A DNA stretch of 64,000 nucleotides, from NCBI GenBank assembly GCA_017418975.1, contig JAFOMG010000005.1, positions 35,447-99,446 of the forward strand. Reading direction: 5' to 3'. Made by a program: the position numbers and the translations under genes. A model generated the notes under the pieces. It saw only the letters and a list, made by a program, of their open reading frames with translations, was not told the origin of the DNA and did not search any database. Below are positions 26,971 to 33,985 of the stretch, in pieces; the first letter of the stretch is position 1; each line of letters starts with the position of its first letter. The DNA comes from Sphingomonas sp. Its GTDB lineage: Bacteria; Pseudomonadota; Alphaproteobacteria; Sphingomonadales; Sphingomonadaceae.

Positions 26971-28193
26971 GTTCCGGCTTCCTCCGCGCCATCGACCGGC
27001 GCGACCGGCAGGGTGAACAACAGGGCCGCGCCGTCCAGCTCGCTTTCCTCGACCCAGATGCGGCCGCCATTGGCCTCGACGATCGCGCGGCTGATGGTGA
27101 GCCCGAGCCCGATGCCGTCCTGCTTGGTGGTCCAGAAGGCATCGAACAGCCGCTCCGCTTCCTGACCACGAAAGCCGATGCCGGAATCCGCAACCTCGAG
27201 CGTAACGCTCGACCCGTCCGGGGCGAGGGAGGCGATCACCTCTATCTCATGCCCGCGCGCCGGATCCGCCATCACGGCGTCGATGGCGTTGAGCAGCAGA
27301 TTGCCGACGACCTGGCCGATCTGCACCCGATCGCCAAAGACCCGCGGCAGGCCTTCCGGCAGGTAGAGCCGCAGCAATATGCCGTTGCGATCAATCTGTG
27401 CGCGCGCCAGTCCGACGATCTCCTGCACCAGCGTGCCGAGATCGAATGCTCCACGTATCGGCGACTTGCCGCTGGCAAGGCCCCGCACGCGCGCTATCAC
27501 CTCGCTGGCGCGGTTGGCTTCCGCGACGATCCGTTCGGCGGCGCGCTCCGCCTTTTCGATATTGGGAGGATCGGCGGCCAGCCAGCGCCGGCACGCCCCG
27601 GCGCTCGTCATCACTGCGGCGAGGGGCTGGTTCACTTCGTGCGCGATCGAAGCGGTGAGTTCCCCCAGGCTCGTCACTCGCGCGATGCGGGTGAGCCGCT
27701 CGCGCGCGTCGTGGATCGCGGCCTCCGCCGCGACCAGCTTGAGCGAGAGATAGGTGGTCACCGCGATCGCGACGAGGCTGATCCCGGTGTTGATGATGCC
27801 GACCTCGTACAGCCCGGAATGGGTGAGCGTGAAGCTGATCACCGTCAGCGCCCCGCAGGCCGATGCCAGGATGACGACCGATCGGGGGCGCATCCAGCGC
27901 GTGGCGAGCAGGATCACCGCGACGTAGAATACCGCCGCGGCAATGGCGTAGTTGGTCACGGTATCGACGACGAAGATCGCGGCGATCGCGGCGACCAGCA
28001 GGGCGATCCTGATTGCCGGGCCGCTTCCGAGCCGCCGCGTCACGACATTGTGCCTGAGTTCATCGCGAAGCCTTCGGGTATGCCTGCGCCGTGCGTGTCG
28101 ACTTCCTTCTCTATGCCGCGCGGATCGCTTGCCGTCGATCATTCTGCGCCGTCCGCTGCGGCGGCGCCCCGGAAAGCCCGTCCGCATGGTCAT
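26967..28193 (-). CDS. Membrane sensor histidine kinase
   Basis: Protein of 408 aa. The start at 28193 makes an ATGA overlap with the 98-aa gene; the ATG at 28187 has better Shine-Dalgarno spacing. An Arg-rich N-terminus is followed by four to five helices (about 60-190; ALLVAAIAAIFVVDTVT, AAAVFYVAVILLATRW, VVILASACGALTVISFTL) without a large periplasmic sensor. Then come the HisKA box (SLGELTASIAHEVNQPLAAV) and HATPase_c (NLLLNAIDAV, DSGIGF, DGIGLGLTISRAIVE). It resembles FixL/TodS-type kinases paired with FixJ regulators. The basic N-terminal stretch is unusual and may interact with the membrane or the adjacent ATPase. Confidence 0.92.
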   Translation of the reverse strand: MTMRTGFPGRRRSGRRRMIDGKRSARHREGSRHARRRHTRRLRDELRHNVVTRRLGSGPAIRIALLVAAIAAIFVVDTVTNYAIAAAVFYVAVILLATRWMRPRSVVILASACGALTVISFTLTHSGLYEVGIINTGISLVAIAVTTYLSLKLVAAEAAIHDARERLTRIARVTSLGELTASIAHEVNQPLAAVMTSAGACRRWLAADPPNIEKAERAAERIVAEANRASEVIARVRGLASGKSPIRGAFDLGTLVQEIVGLARAQIDRNGILLRLYLPEGLPRVFGDRVQIGQVVGNLLLNAIDAVMADPARGHEIEVIASLAPDGSSVTLEVADSGIGFRGQEAERLFDAFWTTKQDGIGLGLTISRAIVEANGGRIWVEESELDGAALLFTLPVAPVDGAEEAGT

Positions 28194-28486
28194 CCGCTCC
28201 TGCGCAGGATGCCGAGGGCAGCCTGTTGAAGACGATGGCAGAAGCGCGAGGCGTGCAGCCATTGCCGCCGGGAGATCGCGCCGCGCCGGGCGAGCATCGC
28301 GGCCATGGCGAGCAGGTGCATCGCGCCGGTGACCATCGCCCAGGCGACCAGTCGGGCCAGGCGCGCCCGCCACGAGGGTTCGGGCGGGGGCCCGGATCCC
28401 TCGGGTCGTCCGCCCGGGCCATTGCCGTGCCAGTCTTCCTGCGGGAAGGGGGCCCGGAACGCCAAGGCACCGCGATTCAGAACCAT
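28190..28486 (-). CDS. 98-aa single-helix protein between mgtA and the kinase
   Basis: Protein of 98 aa whose ATG overlaps the mgtA end by 10 bp and whose TGA overlaps the kinase start. A charged/proline-rich N-terminus (residues 14-40) precedes one hydrophobic helix (LARLVAWAMVTGAMHLLAMAAML) and a basic tail. Small single-helix partners are known for P-type ATPases and for sensor kinases, so it may tune one of its neighbours; this is inferred from gene order only. I do not recognise a family. Confidence 0.6.
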   Translation of the reverse strand: MVLNRGALAFRAPFPQEDWHGNGPGGRPEGSGPPPEPSWRARLARLVAWAMVTGAMHLLAMAAMLARRGAISRRQWLHASRFCHRLQQAALGILRRSG

Positions 28487-31191
28487 TGCCCGAACCGCCG
28501 GATGTAGAGCGCCTTCATCGATTGGGCGACGATGCAATAGCTCAGCAGGATGCCGGCCAGCCAGGGGAAATACTGCCAGGGCAGCGGCTGAAACCCCACC
28601 ATCGCCCCGAGCGCGGAGAAGGGGAGAAACACGCCGAGCGCGCAGATCAGCGCCGTCATCACCAATACCGGCAACGCCGCGACGCTCTGCAGGAAAGGGA
28701 TGCGCTGGGTGCGCAGCATGTGTACCACCAGCGTCTGCGACAACAGCCCTTCGACGAACCAGCCCGACTGGAACAGCGATTGATGCTCGGGCGAATTGGC
28801 GCCGAATACGAACCACAGCAGCGCAAAGGTGGTCACGTCGAAGATCGACGAGGTCGGCCCGATCCACAGCATGAAACGCCCGATGTTGCGCGCGTCCCAC
28901 TTGCGCGGACGCATGAGGAACTCGCGGTCCATCCTGTCCCAGGGCAGTGCGAGCTGAGACACATCGTACATCAGATTCTGGATCAGGATCTGAATCGCCA
29001 GCATCGGCAGGAACGGGATGAAGGCGCTGGCGATCAGCACCGAGAAGACGTTCCCGAAATTCGAGCTGGCCGTCATGTTGAGATACTTGATGATGTTGCC
29101 GAAGGTCTCCCGTCCCTTCAGCACGCCTTCCTCCAGCACCATCAGGCTCTTTTCGAGCAGGATGATATCGGCCGATTCCTTCGCGATGTCGGTGCCGCTG
29201 TCGACGGAGATGCCTACATCGGCGTCCCGCAGCGCGGGGGCGTCGTTGATCCCGTCGCCGAGGAAGCCGACGGTATGGCCATTCGCCTGCAATGCCTTGA
29301 GCACCCGCGATTTCTGGAGCGGGGTAAGCTTGGCGAAGATCGTCCGCTCATCGACCAGCCTGCGCAGCCGGGCATCGTCGAGCGCTTCGATCTCGCGCCC
29401 GAGCAGCGGCTGACCCGGCTCCAGCCCCACCTCGCGGCAGATGCGCGCGGTGACCACTTCATTGTCGCCGGTCAGCACCTTCACCACCACGCCATGCGCG
29501 GCGAGCGCGGCGAGCGCCGGCGCGGCGCTTTCCTTCGGCGGGTCGAGAAAGGTTAGGAAGCCCTCGACGATGAGGTCGCGCTCGTCCGCGATCCCGTAGA
29601 GCGGCTTGCGCTCGTCCCGCGGCACCCGCCGCGTCGCGACCACCAGAACGCGGAAACCCTCCGCGTTCATGGCGCGGGCGCGGGCGATCAGCGCATGGCG
29701 CTCCTCGTCGCCGAGCGGACGCACCGCGCCGCCATCGCGGATGGCGTGCGCGATGCCGAGCATTTCCTCCACCGCGCCCTTGCAGACGATCAGCTGCCGG
29801 CCCGCGGCGTCCTCGACCACCACCGAAAGGCGGCGGCGGACGAAATCGAACGGCAGCTCGTCGATCTTGCGATAGCTCTCGACCGGGCGGATCACGTCCG
29901 GCAATTCGCTTGCGAAGCGGAGCACCGCCTGATCCATCAGGTTGCGCACGCCGCTCTGGTGGTGGCTGTTGATCCAGGCATGGCGCAGCACGGCTTCGTC
30001 GCGCTCGCCATGGATATCGAGATGCTGCTCGAGGATGATGCGATCCTGGGTCAGCGTGCCGGTCTTGTCGGTGCACAGCACGTCCATCGCGCCGAAATTC
30101 TGGATCGCGTTGAGCCGCTTCACCACGACCTTGCGCCGCGCCATGGCCACCGCGCCCTTGGCGAGATTCGACGAGACGATCATCGGCAGCATTTCGGGCG
30201 TGAGGCCGACCGCGACGGCGAGGGCGAACAGGAAGGCGTTGGTCCAGTCGCCCTTGGTGAACCCGTTGATCAGCAGCACCACCGGCACCATCACCAGCAT
30301 GAACCGGATCAGAAGCCAGCTGACCGAGTTCACGCCGCGATCGAACGCGGTTTCCGCCCGCGAGCCGACGATCGCCTTGGCCAGCGAGCCGAAATAGGTC
30401 CTCGCCCCGGTCGCGACGACGATTGCGGTCGCGGTGCCGCTCACGACATTGGTGCCCATGAAGCAGATCGTCGGCAGGTCGAGCGCATTGGCGTCGTCGT
30501 CGGCCGCGGCGGTGGCCGATTTGCCGGCCACCGCGCCCAGGGTGTCGTATTTTTCCACGGGCAGCGCCTCGCCGGTCAGCGCGGCCTGGCTGACGAACAG
30601 GTCGCGCGATTCGAGCAGGCGTATGTCGGCGGGTATCATGTCGCCGGCGGAAAGCTGGACGATGTCGCCGACGACGATCGCCGCCATCGGAATTTCGCCC
30701 GTGTGCGGCTCGGCATCTTCATCGCTGCGCCGCCGCACCGTGGCGGTGGTGCGCACCATCGCCTTCAACGCATCGGCGGCCTTGCCCGAGCGATATTCCT
30801 GCCAGAAGCGCAGCAACGCGCTCAATATCACCATCGTCACGATGATGACGACGCCGGTATAGTCCGCGGCCTCGCCGTTGCGCAGCGGAATAATGATGTC
30901 GGTTATCGACGAGATCGCCGCCAGCGTCATCAGCACCGCGATGAAGGGATTGGCGAAGGCATGCAGGAGCTGAACGGATACGGGCGGCCGGCGATCATGC
31001 GCTACTTCGTTCGGCCCATCCTTGGCCAGGCGCGCTGCCGCCTCCGCCTCGGTCAGCCCGTCGCCGCTGGCGCGGAAATTGGTCAGCGTCGTCCCCACGC
31101 TGTTGCGCGCCTCGCGGATCGCGCGCACCGATAGCCTGGGATCGCGGGGCCGTTTGGGCGCGCCCGGCGGGGCCTTCGTCATCAGGGTCAT
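28477..31191 (-). CDS. mgtA: Mg2+-importing P-type ATPase (MgtA/MgtB type)
   Basis: Protein of 904 aa, the expected length of type IIIB P-ATPases. The N-terminal cation-ATPase domain (GLTEAEAAARLAKDGPNEVA), actuator TGEALPVEK (about 206-213), phosphorylation site Asp375 in CTDKTGTLTQDRI, P-domain TGDN and GDGINDAPALRDADVGISVDSG, and ten membrane helices including VGLTPEMLPMIVSSNLAKGA all fit. It imports Mg2+ into the cytoplasm. AGGA lies 8 nt before the ATG. It heads a four-gene overlapping unit with a two-component system, so transport and signalling are co-expressed. The 583-bp upstream region is long enough for a leader-type control, but I could not identify a riboswitch. Confidence 0.93.
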   Translation of the reverse strand: MTLMTKAPPGAPKRPRDPRLSVRAIREARNSVGTTLTNFRASGDGLTEAEAAARLAKDGPNEVAHDRRPPVSVQLLHAFANPFIAVLMTLAAISSITDIIIPLRNGEAADYTGVVIIVTMVILSALLRFWQEYRSGKAADALKAMVRTTATVRRRSDEDAEPHTGEIPMAAIVVGDIVQLSAGDMIPADIRLLESRDLFVSQAALTGEALPVEKYDTLGAVAGKSATAAADDDANALDLPTICFMGTNVVSGTATAIVVATGARTYFGSLAKAIVGSRAETAFDRGVNSVSWLLIRFMLVMVPVVLLINGFTKGDWTNAFLFALAVAVGLTPEMLPMIVSSNLAKGAVAMARRKVVVKRLNAIQNFGAMDVLCTDKTGTLTQDRIILEQHLDIHGERDEAVLRHAWINSHHQSGVRNLMDQAVLRFASELPDVIRPVESYRKIDELPFDFVRRRLSVVVEDAAGRQLIVCKGAVEEMLGIAHAIRDGGAVRPLGDEERHALIARARAMNAEGFRVLVVATRRVPRDERKPLYGIADERDLIVEGFLTFLDPPKESAAPALAALAAHGVVVKVLTGDNEVVTARICREVGLEPGQPLLGREIEALDDARLRRLVDERTIFAKLTPLQKSRVLKALQANGHTVGFLGDGINDAPALRDADVGISVDSGTDIAKESADIILLEKSLMVLEEGVLKGRETFGNIIKYLNMTASSNFGNVFSVLIASAFIPFLPMLAIQILIQNLMYDVSQLALPWDRMDREFLMRPRKWDARNIGRFMLWIGPTSSIFDVTTFALLWFVFGANSPEHQSLFQSGWFVEGLLSQTLVVHMLRTQRIPFLQSVAALPVLVMTALICALGVFLPFSALGAMVGFQPLPWQYFPWLAGILLSYCIVAQSMKALYIRRFGQWF

Positions 31192-31774
31192 GTCGTCTTC
31201 CTGGCTTTGACCAAGCGAGCTTCGTCAATGTGAGCTGCGCCGGAGCACCGCCCGGGTCCGCGCCGCGAATGCGCGTTTCCCGAGCCGGCTCGCTGCGGCG
31301 GAATTGGGTTGTCGGGGATACGCTTTCGTGCATCGGCGGCGCGACGGCGCGGATTGCCGCTCTGGCGGCCTGGCGGCGGGGCACGGATGCGTTCCGCTTC
31401 AAGGGATGTTCATGCCGGCACCTCGCTGTGGCGCGACCGCGCCGCCAGCAGGAAGCCGAACCTCAGCTCCGACCAGACGGCGACAGTGGCGCGGTTTCTC
31501 GACTACTGTCGCATTGCATGGTTGTTGGTTCCTCGGTGCGATCCGAAGCGAAGCCAGCCCGGGATTGCAGCATGCGACTTAGGTTCCGGCAGGGCGATCA
31601 GCTAGAGATACCAACGGCGTCGCCGCTATCTCTTGGTCGCCTCGGTCTATACGAAGGTATAACCAGCCGCCCCGCGGGTCGGGATGCGCCGGAGCCCGGA
31701 GCCATCCACCGTGAAAAGCCACCATTTCGGGGACGCGCCATGGCGCTCCGCCGCGAGCGTTATATACAGCTTCG
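31192..31774. other. 583-bp region between divergent mgtA and gntR; no gene seen
   Basis: No convincing frame is present. A small inverted repeat, TATAC-GAAG-GTATA (31648-31661), lies about 115 bp before the GntR gene and is flanked by GGT and ACC, so it could fold as a bulged hairpin or be a second GntR site. The part near 31191 should hold the mgtA promoter and leader. Confidence 0.4.
31759..31769. promoter_or_regulatory. HutC-like operator and -10 element before gntR
   Basis: GTTATATACAG shares 9 of 11 positions with the TGTATATACAG site before the TonB operon at 36738. It includes a TATATA -10 candidate ending 8 bp before the ATG, so RNA polymerase and the repressor would compete here. 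Confidence 0.5.
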
Positions 31775-32548
31775 ATGGATCACGCCGAAGCACTCCCCCG
31801 GGATTCCCATGAAATCGAGGAAGCCCCGGCAAGCGATGTGCCGGAACCCCGCTACCGCGAGATCAAGCGGTCGATCATCGGATTGGTCCGCTCCGGCAAG
31901 CTGAAGCCGGGCGATCGGGTGGCTTCCGAAGCGGAGATCGTCGAGCAGTTCGGCGTGTCGCGGATGACTGCGAACCGCGCATTGCGCGAGCTGACCGGTG
32001 CCGGCTTCCTGACGCGCCGCGCCGGTGCGGGCACGTTCGTTGCGGATCCCAAGCCGATCGGCCACATGATCGAGATCCGCAACATCGCCGATGAGGTGCG
32101 CGCGCGCGGGCACAGCTACAGGGCGCGGGTGCTGCGCAACGAAGCGATCAAGGCCGATGCCGCGCATGCGGCGCTGCTCGACGTTCGAGTGGGCACGCGG
32201 CTGTTCCACAGCCTGATCGTTCATCACGAGGCCGATTTCCCGCTGCAGCTGGAGGACCGGCTGGTGCTGGCGTCGATGGCGCCCGGCTATGGCGACATGG
32301 ATTTCCGCCTGCAGACTCCCAATGAATATCTGACTCGCATCGCGCCGATCGCCCGGGTGGAGCATCGGGTGACCGCCGAGATGCCCGATCCCGGGGTGCG
32401 TGCGGTGCTCGGCATGCAGGCGGACGATCCCGTCCTGGTGATGCACCGCCGGACCTGGAGCGGGAAGCGGCTGGTTTCGCACGCAATGCTCACGCACCCG
32501 GCGAGCCGCTACGCGCTGACCGCCACCTTCGAGGTCAAGCTCGACTGA
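31775..32548 (+). CDS. GntR-family regulator, HutC subfamily
   Basis: Protein of 257 aa. The wHTH (YREIKRSIIGLVRSGKLKPGDRV, FGVSRMTANRALRELTGAGFL) is followed by a UTRA ligand domain ending LTHPASRYALTATFEVKLD, the HutC-type signature. Homologues repress histidine-utilisation genes and bind urocanate at TGTATATACA-like sites; two such sites occur here, one before this gene and one before the TonB-PepSY operon. I infer autorepression and control of that operon, with an effector that may or may not be urocanate since no hut genes are visible. No Shine-Dalgarno precedes the ATG, so the mRNA may be leaderless. Confidence 0.9.
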   Translation: MDHAEALPRDSHEIEEAPASDVPEPRYREIKRSIIGLVRSGKLKPGDRVASEAEIVEQFGVSRMTANRALRELTGAGFLTRRAGAGTFVADPKPIGHMIEIRNIADEVRARGHSYRARVLRNEAIKADAAHAALLDVRVGTRLFHSLIVHHEADFPLQLEDRLVLASMAPGYGDMDFRLQTPNEYLTRIAPIARVEHRVTAEMPDPGVRAVLGMQADDPVLVMHRRTWSGKRLVSHAMLTHPASRYALTATFEVKLD

Positions 32549-32554
32549 ACCGGG

Positions 32555-33271
32555 TCAGCGCATGGCGGGCTTGCGGCGGCGCAGCCAGCGGAAGTCGGAT
32601 TTCCGGAAGCTCTTGAACAGCAGATAGAAGCCGGTGCCCGACAGCCACAGCACCCCGAAGGCGACGAGGATGATCAGCGGGTGGTTGAAGCTGGTCCGGC
32701 TGGCATAGTCCATGTTGTGGAGCATCCAGAAGAAGTCCCAGGTGCGCCAGGTGTCGCCGCGAGTGACGAGGTGCCGGCCGGTCGTCGCCGAGACATAGAT
32801 GCTGGAATGCTCGGCGTCGCCAAGGTCGATGCGCCACATCGGCGCGGCATGCTCGCGCGCTTCCAGATTCGGTCGCTCGAGCAGAGTGGTGCGCAGGACC
32901 GGCGCGGTGGCGCCTTCACCGGCGATCGCGACGGCACGGGGGCCATCGATACGCACCGGCGCGCCCGACCGGGCATCGACGAGCCGGACGCCCGCTGCCG
33001 TGGTCAACTCATAGACGGGTGTTCCGGCCAGGTCGCGCAGCGCCATGCCGCTGACCGCCTGCACCCCCGCGATCCGGGCGGGGGCGATCAGCCCGTCGGT
33101 CGCGACGGGCATGACGTGCGCCGCCGGGCCGTCATGGCCGCCGACGGCGTCCGCGTCGAGCAACGCCATCATCGAGCCGCTGAGCGCCCAGAGGATGAAC
33201 TGGATGCCGAGCACCAGGCCGACCCATTTGTGGATGCGGCGGAACAGCAATTGGGAAAGGCGCAGGCGCAT
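32555..33271 (-). CDS. PepSY-domain membrane protein (second of pair)
   Basis: Protein of 238 aa. The start at 33271 forms TGATG with the preceding stop. N-terminal helix (FRRIHKWVGLVLGIQFILWALSGSMMALL), periplasmic PepSY-like region (about 50-170), then DFFWMLHNMDYASRTSFNHPLIILVAFGVLWLSGTGFYLLF (summarised, about 175-220) and a basic C-terminus. The HKW, WMLHNMDY and FNHPL histidines recur in the upstream paralogue and suggest heme or metal binding. Pairs like this accompany TonB receptors and are thought to reduce or release iron in the periplasm. It is the last gene of the operon and converges with gntR, 6 bp apart. Confidence 0.8.
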   Translation of the reverse strand: MRLRLSQLLFRRIHKWVGLVLGIQFILWALSGSMMALLDADAVGGHDGPAAHVMPVATDGLIAPARIAGVQAVSGMALRDLAGTPVYELTTAAGVRLVDARSGAPVRIDGPRAVAIAGEGATAPVLRTTLLERPNLEAREHAAPMWRIDLGDAEHSSIYVSATTGRHLVTRGDTWRTWDFFWMLHNMDYASRTSFNHPLIILVAFGVLWLSGTGFYLLFKSFRKSDFRWLRRRKPAMR

Positions 33272-33981
33272 CAGATCGACTTTCGCTTCTTGCGGCGGGG
33301 AAAGGCCCAGACCAGCAGCCAGGCGCCGGTCAGCGCCATGGCGAGCGCGGTCCAGGTGGCGACGCGCAGCAGCGGGTTGTTGACGTCCGTGCGCTCGCCA
33401 TAGTCCATGATGTGGAGCATCCAGGCGAAGTCGAAGACTCGCCACAACAGGTGCCGCCGGGCGAGCAGTTCGCCGGTCTGCGGCGCGATGTAGAGGGTTG
33501 GGCGGTTCCAGCCGGCGAACTCGACCTGCCAATAGGGTAGGGGGCGCTTGCCCATTTCCTGAACCGGCGCCGTGAGGCGGGTCGCGCGGACGATCTCCGT
33601 ATCGCCGGTGAAGCGCGCCTTCGCGGCGGCACGAACCTCGCCCTCGCTCAATTCACCCAGGCGCGCGCCGGACCGTGCGTCGAACACTGCTACACCCGCT
33701 GCGCCCTGCACCCGCCAGGCGGGGCGGCCGAGACGGGAGATCAGCCGCACTTCGCTCGCTCCGGGCACCGCGGCTGCCGCTGCTCCCGGTGGGGACAGTC
33801 CGGCAAGCGCGACGGCGGGCGCCGGCGCGGGGCGGACGAGATGATCGCCATGGATGGTGTCGATATGGACGACCACCATGTAGAAGCCTGTGGCCGTCCA
33901 GAAGACGACCTGGACCCCGATCAGCAGCGCCAGCCATTTGTGCGTCCGCCGCACCAGTTGCGGCCATCGGATCGCGCGCAT
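33271..33981 (-). CDS. PepSY-domain membrane protein (first of pair)
   Basis: Protein of 236 aa from the ATG at 33981, 4 bp after the receptor stop; an ATG at 34011 inside the receptor gene is less likely. It has the same plan as its downstream paralogue: RRTHKWLALLIGVQVVFWTATGFYMVVV, a periplasmic loop with repeated RLGRPAWRVQ/ARSGARLGELS strands, and WMLHIMDYGERTDVNNPLLRV before the last helix. Two tandem paralogues suggest a heterodimeric inner-membrane electron carrier serving the receptor's ligand. Translational coupling (TGATG) to the next gene is clear. Confidence 0.82.
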   Translation of the reverse strand: MRAIRWPQLVRRTHKWLALLIGVQVVFWTATGFYMVVVHIDTIHGDHLVRPAPAPAVALAGLSPPGAAAAAVPGASEVRLISRLGRPAWRVQGAAGVAVFDARSGARLGELSEGEVRAAAKARFTGDTEIVRATRLTAPVQEMGKRPLPYWQVEFAGWNRPTLYIAPQTGELLARRHLLWRVFDFAWMLHIMDYGERTDVNNPLLRVATWTALAMALTGAWLLVWAFPRRKKRKSI

Positions 33982-33985
33982 CGCG

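Noticed and set aside
31230-31904. 224-aa ORF upstream of gntR
   Set aside because: It overlaps the GntR start in another frame, is Arg/Ser-rich and has no ribosome site or family resemblance.
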